Made by a program: the position numbers and the translations under genes. This document shows, in pieces, positions 19,358 through 32,013 of a stretch of 64,000 nucleotides of DNA. Each line of letters begins with the position of its first letter. Position 1 is the stretch's first letter. The DNA lies in the NCBI GenBank assembly GCA_008330645.1, contig VLTN01000045.1:186001-250000 (forward strand). The letters run 5' to 3'. This stretch comes from Cafeteria roenbergensis (lineage: Eukaryota > Sar > Bigyra > Bicosoecida > Cafeteriaceae). The notes under the pieces were generated by a model, which was not told where the DNA came from, ran no database searches, and saw nothing but the letters and a program-made list of their open reading frames with translations.

Positions 19358-22300
19358 ATGAGCCAGGCCGGCTTCCAGGAGCCCGGCTTTCAGCAGGGCG
19401 TGTCGCTTGCTGCGCGCAGCATCACGCTGAGGCTGCAGCGGCACGCGGGCCGGGGACCGGAAGGTGAGCGTTGGCCGAGCGGGGCCGGCGAACCGCTCGA
19501 ACGCCAGCCGCGCGCGCCGCAATTGCCGCCCGCGGCGGGGAGGCGCTGAAAGGGGCGCGGTGCGGGGTCGATGGGCCTGTCTGGCCTGGGTCACGCTTTG
19601 CTGCTCGAAATTGCGGTACCTTTCTCCCCTGCGCGCGCAGAAGACGCCGCTGCGATCGACAACCGCATGCTGCCGGTGCCTGGCGAGCGCTTCGCCGTCC
19701 CGGCTGGCGTCCTCTCTCGCCTCAGGAAGCGCAGCAAGTACAAGCGCCTCACAGCGGCCCGCGTGTGGCACTCCATGGAGGTCCTGCCCCACGGGCCAGC
19801 CCCGTCGGGGCTCGTGGGCGAGGCTTTGGCGCAGTTGACGGAGCAGCGCGCGGAGCGCGACCGCATCGCCAGCGAGGCCGAGAAGGAGCGGGACATGGCC
19901 ACCTTTGCCGCGCTTCGCGCCCGGGAGCGCGGGGAGGTGGCCTGGGCGCCCGACTCCCAGGGCGCTGCGGCGGAGCCCGATGCCATGGCGAGAGCGACCA
20001 GAAACCGCCTCGAGGCTGAGGGCCGCGCTGCCCTGGCCACCCTCAGTGCGGCCACGCTCCCTGCCGCGCAGGGGAGCCGGCGGGATGCTGCCCGGGCGCG
20101 CCTGCGCCAGGCGGTTCGGTCGGTGGCTGCCGCGTCATCGCTGGCCGCGACCGCCTCAGGCGCCGTGGCGTCAGAGTTCCAGGCCTCCGACTCGCTCTCC
20201 TCGACGCGCCCCGCGATGGAGGAGCTTGCCTCTGCCCAGCGCGCGGCGGCGCGCTCCGCTGCCTCCAGCGCTGACCCGAGCGAGGCCGTGCTCCGGCAGT
20301 TTCTCGAGGCGGACGCCAGAGGCACCGCCGCCAGCGCCGCCTTCCGCCGCTCCCTCGAGCCCCGAAGCAACTTCCGCACGAGCGCCTACCGCCCAGGGAA
20401 GGGCTCCCACCGCCAGGTTCCGCTGCGTCACGCAAGGGCGGCCCGCGGCCAGGGCTCCGGCCGCGCTGCCACTGACTGGGGGCGCTGCGACACCCCGGCA
20501 GCGGCAGCGCGGGACAAGCCCTCGGCGCTCCCTGTGCCCCCCCGCATCCGCTCCGTCATCGGCGGGGCAGGCGCTGCTGCGTCGCCCGGGGAGGGCGGCC
20601 CCGAGCCCAACAGAGGGCGGGCCGGCAGAGCCGCTCGGCAGGCGCCGGGCTGGGCCGTACGCAGCATGGGCTCAGCGGGCTCTGCGGTGAGCGTTCCAGA
20701 GTTTCTGGACTCTTCCGAGGCGGAGGACGCCGCCCGGATCATGGCCGCCGCGCCGGCGCCGGGCGTCGCCTCGCCGTCAGCGGGAGGGGGACCTTTGAGC
20801 GCGGGTGCAAGCACGGCGTCCGTCGGCCCCAAGCCGGCGGGCGCCAGGGCCGATCACGGCAGCTCCCAGAGGGGCGGGCAGAGCCGGCGGCCGCGGAGGA
20901 AGAAGGCCGACCCGCTCCGAGCAGCCCTGCAGTCGGGGCTGCCTCTGAAGGAGGTGTTCGGCTGGGAGGTGCGGCCGACGTCGGCGAGGCGGCGGACGGA
21001 GCGGAGTGTGCTGCTGGGGCTGTCGCAGGCGGCGGCGAAGCTCGACGTGGACCGCTTGACGGGGACGCGCTCCGGGGCGGCTCTGCCGGAGCTTGAGGAC
21101 CTGGGACGCGGGGTGCTGACGGTGCCAGGCGATGCCATCAGCGGCGCGTCGGTGTTCAGGGGGGGCGGGCTGCCGCTGTCGTACTTCGGGTTCCGGGGCA
21201 AGGGCGACGCAACGAGCGTGCGGGCTGTCAAGCAGGCCACGCGGGTGGGGCTCAGGGGGTCGGCGGCGGCGGCGGCGCTCGCTGCGGCGGAGGCGGCGGA
21301 GGAGGCGGCGCTGGCGGAGGGCGGGCCGGGGGCGAGGGCTCACAGCGGCGGCGGCGGCAGAGGCGGAGGCGGCGGCGGCGGCGACGGCGGGGGCGGCGAT
21401 GGCGGGGGGGGAAACCGCAACGCGGAGGACGAGGCCGTGGAAGCCGCTGCCGAAGCGGCGTCTGCCGAGGGAAGGGCGGCAGAGCTGGCGAGGCAGCGAA
21501 GGCGCCGGTGGGCGGACTTGAGAGAGTCCTCTGTGATGGGGCGGCTGCTGGCTCCGTGGGCGTGCCCCCCCGACCTTCCAGTGTCCTGTTTGGGAGCCCT
21601 GGCAGGCCGGGACCCCGCCGCCGCGGCCGCTGCAGCCGAAGACGCCAACGATGCGCTGCGCGGCTTGGAGGTTCGCGTGGTGCGGGTGCCAGCCAGCGCC
21701 TCCGTGCACCGCCTGGACGCCGAAGCTGCCTTCGGGGGCGCGGCCAGCTCGACACCGGATCGCGCCGCCTCCTCTGACGCGGCCGCTGGCGGCGGCGCGA
21801 ACTCCCCCCAGTCCCCCGCCTCCCCAGCCGACGCCGCCGGCCGCCCTCCCCGCCCGGCGTCCGCGCTGGAATCTACGCTCCTCGCGGCCAGCAGAGCTGC
21901 AGAGCTGCAGGCAAGGCAGGAGGCGATCGACCAAGGAAGAGCGCCTGCGTCGCCCCCCGCCCGCGCGCCGTTCGGCCTGCCCGTGGAGCCCCACCCGCGC
22001 AGCGGTTTCACGATCGACGTGGAGCTCTTCCGCATGAGCAGGCGCGGCGCCGTGGCGCTCACCAAGGGCTGCGACGAGGCGGAGGCCATGGTGGCAGAGC
22101 TGCAGCAAACGCTCAAGATCGCGGCAGTGGAGGCGGAGGCGGAGGCGGAGGCAGGGGCGGGGGCGAAGGGGGCGGGGCGGGCCGAGGCTGCGGCGGCGCG
22201 GCGGCGCCTCGCACTCATCGCTGAGCCCCCGGAGGTGCCCTGGACTTGGGACGACGTGGGCGCCGGAGACGGCACGCGCGGTTCGCCCGGCTCGCCCCCC

Positions 22301-25300
22301 TCGCCGGGCTCTGCCGCTGCGGGTGCGGGGGGCACGCTCCAGCCTGGAAGGATCGCTCGGGACCTGGTGGAAGCCACGGGTCCCACGGCGAGAGTCCGGC
22401 TGGTCGGCGCGGCGGGCGTGTGGGTGGGCGTGGCGCTCATCGGCCCGGCCCTCGACGCGTCCTTGGATCAGCTCCCGCCCGCTGAGGTGGCGTTTTCTCC
22501 GAGGCGCCGCACCGTGGCCCACCGGCCGGCCGCCGCGGTTGCGGCGTCTGGTTCTGGCGCCGCCGCCGACCCGGCCGAGGATGTCCACGCCTCGTCCCCA
22601 GCAGCCCTCGGCCACGGGCAACCGAAGCCGCATCCAGCGGCGCCGGCCCAGGCCGCCCCTGGCAAGGCCGCCGTCGCCTCCTCCGCGCACGCGCCCGCCA
22701 CCCCGGGGGCGGGGCGCGAAACGTCCTTGGACGAGGAGCCCGTTCCAACGCACGAGCTGCTCGGCAGAGCCCGGCCAGACCCCGAAGCCGCAGCCGAAGA
22801 GGAGGCGGCGGCTTCGCGGGGGGCGAAGCTGCCGTGGGCAGAGCCGCGGCTGACCGTGGGGGGCTTCCACCGGCTCTCTCCGGCCACCAGGGCGCTGCTG
22901 GACGCCCTTCCGATGGCCGCCCGCGTGGCGGCTGCGTCGGCGTGCGCCGCAATGCTGGAGATTGCCACGTCAGCGGCGGTCGCGAGGGCGCGCGCGGGCG
23001 TGGCGCGCCGCCGGTGCGCGGCTCTGCACGAACGGCAGGCGGTTTCGCAAGCCCTGGACTCGCGCGAGGCTCTGCACACTGCACTGGGGACATCGGTTCC
23101 GGAGGAAGCAGTGAGCTCTGCCGACTCGCTGCGGCGGTCTCGGCGGCGCAGGGCGGACGGGCTGGTCCCCGGCCCTGCCGTGTCTGCGGCCGCGACCGCG
23201 GGCTCTGGCGGCTCTGCTTGCGAGAGCGACGCCAGGGCTCCACCGGAAGGATCGCGTCCATCGGCAGATTTGGGTCCGCTGAGCGCGTCGGAGGCGGCGA
23301 GGGCCAGCGGGGAGGTGCGCGCAGCGGTTTCACGGGCGACCACCGGTGCGGCGCTCAACGCACTCGTGGCTCGCGTGGCCGGCGCGGCTGGTCGGCTGCG
23401 AGCACGGGAGCACGAGGGCGGTGCCATCGTCGCGCTGCTGCTTCGCGAGGAGGCTGATGAGGCCGAGGGCAGGGCGGGGCCGGGCGCCAGAGGCGGCGGG
23501 CCGCGCCTGCCGGTGAGAGCGCGACCCGGCCAAGCCACGGCTTCGCGCGCGCGGCTCCCGCAGCCTCGGCCGACGTCCGCAACGACCCGCACAGCTCTGC
23601 CGGCCCAGAGCAGCTCCAAGCTGCGGCGGTCGGCGCCCCGGCCTGCGAGGTCTGGCCGGGCGGCGCGCAGAGCCACGGGCGGAGACGCCGTCATCTCCGC
23701 CCTCCGCGGGTTTGCCAGGGAGTACCGCCAGCTGGCTGGGGGCGGGACGGCCGCCCCCGCCGCGCCCTCCCCGGAGGCCAAGCAGTCGACGGCGGACTCT
23801 GACCCCGTTGGCGCCGAGCTCTCTTCGGCAGAGCTGGAGGCTCTGAAGGCAGAGCTGCAGAGCCTGGGCCCCGAGGGGGCGGATGCGGCTGCCCTGGAGA
23901 TCGGTTTGGGCGTGCGAGGTGCACGGCTGGGACCGGACGCTCTGTCGCGTCTCAAGGCGACTTTGGAGCTGTTCCGCACGGACGCCCCGCTGAGCGCACA
24001 CCCCGAGGTGGCGCGGATGGTGGAGGAGGGGAGGCGGAGCCTCCGGGAGGCCACGGGGGCGGAGCAGGCGACTTCTGGCGCGGCAGGACAGGCAGCGGGA
24101 GGGATCCAGCCGGGCCCGCCAGCGGGGAGCGGTGGCGTTGGTGGTGGCGTTGGTGGTGGCGTTGGTGGTGGCGTTGGTGGTGGCGTTGGCGGTGGCGTTG
24201 GTGGTGGCGTTGGCGGTGGCGTTGGCGGCGGCGGTGGCGGCGGCGGTGGCGGCGGCGGTGGCGGTGGCGTTGGTGGTGGCGGCGGCGGAGGCGTCGCTGG
24301 CAGTGGTGGAGTTGGCCGCGACGGTTTTGGCAGGGGCGTCGCGGGCGGCGGCGACATTAGCAGCGGCGGCATTCGCACCGGTGGCAGTGACCAATCCGTC
24401 GCGTCAGAGGCAGAGAGCTCCGCCACCGGGGCGGACCGCGCCTCCGTGCTGGCCGCTGCCTCGGGCTCGGCCGTGGCTGCCGAAGCCCCGGCCGGAAGCA
24501 ACGGGTGGATCGGCACGCGGCTTCTGAGCGACGTGTCGCGAGCGCGGGCAACGGCCCTGAAATCCACGCCGCTGTCGATGCCGATCAGGCAGGGCATTGA
24601 GATCGCGCTGCGGCGGACGGGCGCTCTCAGGCAGGGCGGGGCCGCCGCTGCGCCCAGGCCCGCCAGCCGCGGGAGCAGCGTGGCCGCGGAGGAGCGGCTT
24701 CGCGGAACCACCGTGCCCGCGCTGCTGCAGCAGCTGTCGGCTTCGAGGCTGGCTCTGCAGGACGACGGGTCCCCCGGCGCTGGCACAAGCGAGCTGCGAT
24801 CGCGGCTGGCCCGGGTGGAGTCCGTGCTGGAGCTGCCGCTGCGCGTGTCCACAACGATGCAGAGCCAGCCGCTGCCGGAGGCAGAGCCGGCGCCCGCGCC
24901 GGACGCCGCGGCAAGCTGCGGGCTCGCTGAGCTCGACTCGCCCCGCGGCGGCGAGACGGTGAGGCGCCGCACCTGGCTCCGGTGCATCAGCGTGTGGGAG
25001 CGGCTGGCTGCCGCCGTCGCCGCCCTGGCCACCGTCGTGGCCGCCTCGGCGGAAGCCAGCCAAAGAGCCGTGCGCGCCCGCGAGCAGTACCGCGAAACCG
25101 CGCTGCTGAGCGACCCTGCGGCCAGGCGAGCGATGCGGCTCCCCAGCCGCGAGGCTGTTCCGTCGGAGCCGCTGCGCGCCACGTCGCGCCGGCCAGCGGG
25201 ACAAGCGAGCGCCCCCCGTGCCCGGGGCGGCTCGCTCCTCCTCGGGAAGACGTCAACCGTGGGTCTTCCGGCTGTCATGAACCCGCGCGAGGCGAGCGTC

Positions 25301-26146
25301 GAGCCCCGCCCCCTGTCAAACGGCACGGTGGGATCAGGCTCGGCGGCCGCGACGCCCGCCAGCAGAGCGGGGCGGCGGGGCGTGGCAGCCGCCGACGCCC
25401 TCGGCGGTTTCGGCTCGGATCTCACGCTCGGGGCCGAGGTGGAGCTCGGAGAGCCGGTGCGGGACGCCGACCTGTGGGGCTCTGCTGATGCGGCAGTGAT
25501 GGGCGCTGCTGCGGTGGTGGGGGCGGCTGGCGCGCGGCCGCAGTCCTCGCCGGCGCGGGACGCGAGCGACGGCGACAACGGCACGCGCGGGTCAGCGCCG
25601 GAGCTGCCGCCGGTGCTCCGGCGTGCCGAGACAGCAGCCGCGCTGGGGGCGGGCGCAGCTGGCGTCGAGGGTAGGGGTGGGGCGGACCCGGCACCGGCCC
25701 CCGCGCGCAGATCGGCTGCTTCCAGCGGCGCGGCTGCGTCCAGCGGGCAGTTGTCCGGCGCTGCGCCCATCAGTGCCGAGAGCGGAACTGGTGGCCCCGA
25801 CGGTGGGAAGGGGGCGGGGTCCGCGGACGACGACCCCGAGCCGGGTTCCGTGCCCGCGTCGGTGCTGGTCGCGCTGCGGGGCCGCGGGCTGCTGGAGGCG
25901 CTGCCGGCGCCCCCCCGCGGAGGGGCGTCTCGCAAACGGTCTGAGCACGACACGACCATCGAGCTTCTTCGCCTGAAGCAGTGGCTGGGGTTGGCGCACG
26001 TGGAGGCCTGGGAAGACGTTCGGCGAGCACTGAAGGACGCCGGTGGGCTGGTTGGGGCGAGCCTCGCTGGTCAGGTGAAGTTTCGCGACGTTCCTATGGC
26101 GCATTGGTTGGAGCTAGCCGCGCCCACCAAGGGTGGCACACTGTGA
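19358..26146 (+). CDS. Large Ala-rich coiled-coil/low-complexity protein of unknown function (about 2,203 aa)
   Basis: The main frame contains an ATG at 19571, but a spliced start fits local gene style better. ATG 19358 (MSQAGFQEPGFQQGV...) splices at GTGAGC (19464) and rejoins after CAG at 19641 in phase 1, yielding ...GPE-EDAAAIDNRMLPVP. The N-terminal 150 residues are basic and helical (RLRKRSKYKRL, then an Arg/Glu/Ala coiled-coil-like stretch). The middle is Ala/Gly/Ser-rich with short conserved-looking islands (PLKEVFGWEVRP; SVMGRLLAPWACPPDLP). A Gly-Val repeat lies at 24130-24300. The last 90 residues form a compact-looking domain ending HDTTIELLRLKQWLGLAHVE and AHWLELAAP. No family was recognised. 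Confidence 0.68.
24130..24300 (+). repeat. GGTGGCGTT-type minisatellite coding (Gly-Gly-Val-Gly)n
   Basis: A degenerate array of GGTGGC and GGTGGCGTT units inside the large Ala-rich protein gene codes Gly-Val blocks and a long Gly run. The unit keeps the frame, so length change would alter the protein without truncating it. Confidence 0.88.
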
Positions 26147-26556
26147 CTGCGTGCGCAAACACTGTGACGGAACGAGAGGCAAACAACAAGTGAAATAGTG
26201 TGCCTCAGCGCCGGCTGAGAGCGACAAATGCAGCGCCGAGCTGCCGCCAACAGAATTGGGACCGCGCTCCCAAGTTTGCCACGGCAGCAACGTTCGGCCC
26301 GAAAGGCCACGCTCGGCGCAGAGAAGCGAGGCCTGGGTGCAGCAGCGCAGCTGAATCGCAGGGAAGCGGAGCCTGGCTCCCAATGGCGGCGCTCGAGCGC
26401 CGTCCTAACTCTGCCCGCGGGTCCCAACGACTAACGGCCCTCGCCCACAGAGTATTTTGCCGCAGCGGCACAGCGACTGCCAAATCGCTCCTGAGGCCTC
26501 CGGAGGGAGGGCCGTCATCTTCCGGCGCGACAGCTAGTGTCTGAGCTCCTGCGAAA
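26147..26556. other. Intergenic interval with start region of the fusion gene
   Basis: About 410 bp lie between the preceding stop and the ATG at 26557. A small perfect inverted repeat (TTGGGA / TCCCAA around 26258-26275) was seen. No repeats or RNA-gene boxes were recognised. It presumably contains the promoter for the TMEM43-ceramide synthase gene. Confidence 0.4.
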
Positions 26557-29326
26557 ATGGGGAGCGATGCGCGTCCCGTGAGCCCCCGAGGCGGCCGCGC
26601 GCAGCAGCGAGGGGTGCCAAGCTCCTGCGAGTGCCCGGCCGCGTGGACTCGCGGGCACCTGCCCCGCCGCGGCTGCCCATCGCTGATACTCCTCGTCGAG
26701 GGCATGCCATGCATTCTTTGTTTTTGTTTTCTCTCGCAGAAGGGGTTTTGTGGGTCCAGGCTGTGCTGGCGGCTGTGAGTTTCGACGCGCAGATTGCTCG
26801 CGCCGCTGCTTCCGCGAGAGGTGCAAACGCCGCCGGTCTCGACCGGGGCTTGCTCCCGCCGGCCAGAGCGTTCTGCCGCTGTGACCGCGCTGTGCCTGCG
26901 CGTGTGTCGTGTGCTACCACAGGTCCGGAGTTCTTGTTGCGGCGTGCGCGGGCACGGCGCTGTACCTGAGCGAGGTCAGCGTGAAGGAGCACCGTGATGC
27001 GCTGCTCGCCGCCGAGGCAGCTGTGACCAAGGCTGTGGACCTGGCAGATGTGGCCCGGGACAGCTGGTGGGGCCACGCTGCCTCTCTTTTCGGGGTGGAC
27101 GTCGCACCAGCTGCCTCGGCCGGTGAGGTGGCCGTGGCTGCAGGCGATATTGGCGGCGCCGAGACCGTCGTCGACCCGGACACCGGGTTTTCGGTGCCCG
27201 GCGCCCTGCGCCTCTCCCGCAGCATGTGGCTTTACCAGTGGGTCGAGTCTGCGAGCAAGCCCAGCGCGTCATCCAAGTCCAACGGCGAGGAGTTCTCGTA
27301 CTCGCTCGAGTGGAAGCAGCGCCCGGCAGCCTCGAGCAACGATTTCAGCGACAACGACGCCCGCCAGACCCGCGTCAACCCCCACTCGGCCACGCGTGCG
27401 ACTGGCCTCACGCGCCGCAACTGGTCCGCCGACGGCGGCCCCGTGTCCGTCGGCGGCGTGCGGCTGGGAGCCGCTGCGCTGGCCCGCCTCGTGAGCGCTG
27501 CCGACAGGTCGGTGCTGCCAACCGCGGCCGCCGCGCGGGACATGATCCTCCCCTTCCCAGTGCAGGCGGCCGACTCCACGGGCTCGTGGTCCGCCCGGCA
27601 GGCGCTTCAGGCCGACCCCGCCTCCGGCAGCTTCACCACAGCCGAGCCCCCCGCTGCCCCGCGCGCCGGCGACTTGCGCGTGAACTACCGCGCCTCCGCT
27701 CCCGCCGGGGCGGTCGTGATCGGCGCCCTTGCGTCCGACGGGGCCCTAGGCCCCTGGAAGGCGCCCAACGGCCGCGAGCTGCTCCTCGTTCACCCCTGGC
27801 AGGCCGGTGAGCCCGCGGTCTCTCCGGACGCCGCCTTCCGCGGCGCCCACCAAGCGAACCAGTCCTTTGGCTTGTGGGTCCGCATGGCCTCGCTGCTCGC
27901 GGTGCTGGTGGGAAGCTTCCTGGCCGTGTTCGGGGGCTGGCCCGACGCCGGCGACAGCTCCGTGCTTGCGGGCACCCGGGACGAGGAGGCGGAGGGCTAC
28001 CGCCGCGTCCCCGTGGTGGAGGAGGTGCTCATCACCCTCTACTTCGCTGAGCTCGCCGCCCTCGTGTGGGTGTTCCGGTTCGACTGGATGGTGGAGTGGG
28101 GCGCCATTGAGGCGGCGCTGGAAGGCCGATTCAACGCCGCCGCCAGGCTCGCCTCCGCGGTGCCCACCACCTCCTTCAGCGCAGGCGCGGACGGAGAGGC
28201 CCACTTCTCGCTTCGCGGCGCTGGCCTGCCCTTCCCCCTCCTCGTTCTCATCATGGTCTTCGTGATGGGCACCTTTGTAGAGCTCTCCAAAACCCTCTGC
28301 GGAATCGCCGGCCTCCGCGTCTCCCGCGCCACCGTTGCCCTCGGCCTGACCGAGCGGCCCCAGCACTTCCCCTCCCCGCTCGACAACCCCATGACGATGA
28401 AGAAGTTCCGCGAGCAGTCGTGGCAGTTCGCCATCCATATCCTAATGTCCCTCATCGAGGTGTACCTCCTCAGAAACGAGCTCCCAAACGGCGTTCTCAT
28501 GAGCGAGCACACGACAGAGCTGGTGTGGGTCCCCCCTCCGTTCCCGCACCGCGACGCGACTGGAGAGCCCGTGATGAAGTTCCAGCCGTCGCACGCCTTC
28601 GTGGTGTTCTACGCCGCCCAGCTGGCCGTGTGGATCTACACCGGCTTCGTCTGCGCCTTCCTCGACGAGCGCAAGAAGGACTTCCTGGTCATGATGGCCC
28701 ACCACGTCATCACCGTCGCGCTGGTGGGGTTCAGCGCGAGCCACAACTTCATCGCTATCGGCCTCATCGTCCTGTGGGTGCACGACGTCTCCGACATCTT
28801 CGTCGACCTGCTCAAGATCACGAACTACTTCGGCCTCCACGGGCTCAAGGGGATGCTCATCGTGGAGCTGTCGTTCGCCTCCTGCCTGGTCGCCTGGGTC
28901 TATTTCAGGCTGTTCCAGTACCCTGCCGTCTGCCTCCGGGCGGCCCTCGTCGGCGGCTTGGCGCTCGAGGCCGGACGCATCGGCGGTGACAACCCAGTGA
29001 ACCGCGAAGAGTCCACAGACCTCCACTGGCTGCTTGGCCTTGACAAGGACGCTCCGCTGCTGGATGTCGTCCACGCCCTCGCCCACTCTTGGCATGTCGA
29101 CATTCCCGCGTACTTCGCGCTCAACGCCCTGCTATGGCTCCTGCAGGTCCTGCACGTGTGGTGGTTCTATCTCCTCGTGGGCCTGGCCCTGCGCGTGGCT
29201 GCCGCCCCGGACGTCAAGGAGATCCGGAACATCGCGGCCGACCACTACGAGGGCGGGGCGGACGAGCGCGTGGCCACCCGCGTGGGCCAGCAGCGGGGGG
29301 AGAACCAGAAGCCGAAGAGCGACTGA
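26557..29326 (+). CDS. TMEM43-like domain fused to a ceramide synthase (TLC/Lag1) domain, 819 aa
   Basis: Exons: 26557-26577, 26740-26774, 26923-29326. All donors are GTGAG, all acceptors CAG, and phases agree. The ATG encodes MGSDARP. Residues about 20-360 match TMEM43/LUMA in order: first membrane segment SGVLVAACAGTALYLSE, WLYQWVES, EFSYSLEWKQ, VNPHS, GDLRVNYRAS, FRGAHQANQSFGLWVRMAS, then a membrane segment. Residues about 385-800 match ceramide synthases: KKFREQSWQFAIH, then the Lag1 motif with RKKDFLVMMAHHVITVAL (His612-His613), LWVHDVSDIFVDLLKITNYF (His639-Asp640), and closing membrane helices ALNALLWLLQVLHVWWFYLL. Ceramide synthases N-acylate sphingoid bases with acyl-CoA in the ER, and TMEM43 sits in ER and inner nuclear membrane. 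The last TMEM43 membrane helices are replaced by the TLC part. The core is one uninterrupted frame of about 2.4 kb, so the fusion is not an exon-joining artefact. Confidence 0.93.
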
Positions 29327-29561
29327 GCGCAAGGCTTGACGCCGGTTTGTGTGCCTTGCTGCTTGCCTCGAGACCTGGAGCTTGCGACCCCAGCAGCTTG
29401 CGCGCTGAGACACGCTCCCAGATGGCCACGTCATCGGCAGCCCTGCCGGGTAGAGTCGGCGCCGCGCGCTGAAGGTGCGCTGGGGTGCACTCCAGAGGCA
29501 GCTTGTGCGCCCCCTCCCCCAACACGCCACAGCGCTTCTCCGCGGACCCGCCCTTCACACA

Positions 29562-31895
29562 ATGCTCGACCAATACCTCTGGGTCGTAGTCGCCGGCGGC
29601 ATCGCTGCCTTCGCAGCAGCCATGGGCATCGGTGAGGCTGGGGATTGCCGCTGCGGATCTGCGGCAACTGCACCTGTGACGCGCGCACCGCACCTTGGCC
29701 TGCCCACCGCGCCAGCGGCTCACCCCCGCCCCTGGACTGCCGCCATCCGGGTGTACATCCGCAGGTGCTAACGATAGCGGGAACGCCATGGCTTCAAGCG
29801 TGGGCGCCAAGTCGCTGACCTTGCGGCAGGCAATTTTGGTGTCAGCCATCTTTGAATTCCTTGGCGCCTTCCTCCTCGGCAGCCACGTGACCGAGACGAT
29901 CCGCAAGGGTGAGCGCCGCGAGCGGGCTGCCGACTGAACCGCCACGCGAGGGCGGCAGTCTCGGATCGCCCGCGTGGGGGATGGGGACACCGAAGATTCC
30001 GCGTCACGGCATGAGCAGGGCTGGAGTTGTCACAACGCTTCGCGAGTCGGCGACAACCCCCAAGCCCGACCCCATGCAACGGCTGCTCGCCGCCCTCCCC
30101 ACCTCTCCCCCGCGCTCTCAACGGTCGCAGGCATCACGGATGTGGACTACTTTGCGGACCGCCCCGACCTGCTGGTGAGCGCGCGCCGTTTCGGCCAGAC
30201 TGCGCGCGCGACAAGAGGTCGTGGCTCGCTTTTGAGGATGGTTGTCGCACCTTGGTTGTCGCCTCGCCCCGCCTCGCAGATGTTCGCCATGTTCTGCGTC
30301 ATCGTCAGCGTGGGCATCTGGCTGGCCCTTGCCACGGCACTGTCGCTGCCAGTCTCGACTACGCACACGGCGGTTGGCGGCGTCATTGGTGTCGCCGTCG
30401 TCGCTCGTGGCTGGGAGGCCGTCAACTGGGAGAAGGTCATCTTGATCGTCGTCTCGTGGTTCGCCAGCCCGCTCCTCAGCGGTCTCGTCTCCATGGCCAT
30501 CTACGCTCTTGTCAGGTGCCTGGTGCTTCGCCACGCCGCCTCTGCCACGCGCGCGTTCCTGCTGTTCCCCGTGCTCGTTGGTTGCACAGTCGCCATCAAC
30601 GCCTTTTTCATCATCTACAAGGGTCTTCCGGTCTTCCCCGAAGTCGCCAAGCTTCCCATCGAGGTCGGATTCGGCATCGCGATTGGCCTCGGCGTGCTTT
30701 GCGCCCTTGTGACCCAGTTTCTTGCCGTGCCTGCTATCCGGAAGCGCGTCTCCGGCATGAACTTCGCGGACGAGAAGACGGCTGACGTGGAGGAGGGATC
30801 CGTGTCCACCCCCACGTCCCCGTCCGGCGTGGCTCTGGCCAGCGGTCAGGCCACGCCCACGTCGGGAAGCCCTGCTGCCCAGGTTGACGATGTTTCGCCA
30901 GGTGCCGCCGTTGCGGCCGCCAAGCGTTCGGAGTCAAAGGATGGTGTGGAGCTTGCCCCCATCAGCGCTGGCCCCAAGTCCGGACCGGAGACCGTGACCA
31001 CGACGTCAAGCAAGGCGACGCCAGTTTCCGAGCCCGAGGAGACCAGTGACGTGGCCGTGGCCGCGGGGGGCAAGCCAAAGCGTTCTGGCTTCATTGCCGC
31101 GCTGCGCCACGGCATCGACGTCGACATCCACGCCACGGCCGAAGGCCGCCTCATCGAGACCAAGGCCGCCAAGCGCGTCAAGGCGATGCATGACCGCGCC
31201 GAGAGCTTTCCCCAGCGCACGGAGCACACCTTCACGTACCTTCAGGTGTTCACCGCCTGCCTGGACGCGCTGTCGCACGGAGCCAACGACACTGCCAACA
31301 GCCTGGGCCCCTTCGCTGCCGTGTACGGCATCTACGCAAGCGGCGTCGCCACCAGCAAGGCTCCCGTCCCCCTGTGGATTCTCGCGCTCGGAGGCGCCGG
31401 CATCGTCGTCGGGCTGTCGCTCTTTGGCTACAAGATCATCCAGGCCCTTGGCACTGGTGAGTCATGCGCTGGCCTTCGTCGCGGCTGGTCGTGTTTCGCG
31501 CGCCATCCGCAGCACTCGCCGCGCGCTCAATGCCTGCAAGCAACGGAAGCTTGCACAACCGTGTGCCCGAGCTGCCTCCGTCCGCAGAGATGACCAAGAT
31601 CACGCCTTCTCGCGGGTTCACGATCGAGCTCGGAGCGGCCCTCATCATCATCGTGGGTTCTCGGCTCGGCATTCCCCTGTCCACAACCCACTGCCAGGTC
31701 GGCTCCACCGTGGGAGTCGGACTTCTGGAGAAGGAGCCAGGCAAGGCCGTGAACTGGAGGCAACTTGCCAAGGTTGCTTCAGCATGGGTCCTCACCCTCG
31801 TCTTCGCCGCGTGCTTCAGCGGCGGCCTCTACGCCTTCTGCGTCTACGCACCGAGCGCCGTTACGCCCGTGCTAGCCAACGCAACCCTGGCGTGA
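29562..31895 (+). CDS. PiT/SLC20-family sodium- or proton-coupled phosphate transporter (580 aa)
   Basis: Five exons: 29562-29631, 29765-29908, 30131-30174, 30280-31456, 31588-31895. Donors are GTGAG, acceptors CAG, and phases close exactly to 581 codons. The protein has the two inverted PHO4/PiT signatures: [14 protein letters not shown] (Asp27) in the N-terminal half and [16 protein letters not shown] (Asp423) in the C-terminal half. These are followed by [13 protein letters not shown] and [15 protein letters not shown] respectively. About ten hydrophobic segments flank a hydrophilic central loop of about 170 residues (Ser/Thr/Pro-rich, then basic), as in animal and fungal PiT proteins. It should import inorganic phosphate across the plasma membrane. 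The central loop is the likely regulatory site. Start choice rests on the first ATG giving the conserved leading membrane helix. Confidence 0.95.
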
Positions 31896-32013
31896 GCGAC
31901 TGCAGGCCCTGCGGCTGGGCATTCCGGTGCCTTTTCGCGTGAAGAGGGCTCTGAGTCTGACGCGATTGCTATGAGTGAACGCGCCAAGGGTTTGCCTTTG
32001 GAACGCGTCCGAG

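Noticed and set aside
26258-26275. Perfect TTGGGA/TCCCAA inverted repeat as a regulatory site
   Set aside because: A six-base stem occurs often by chance in 64 kb; nothing nearby supports an operator or terminator.
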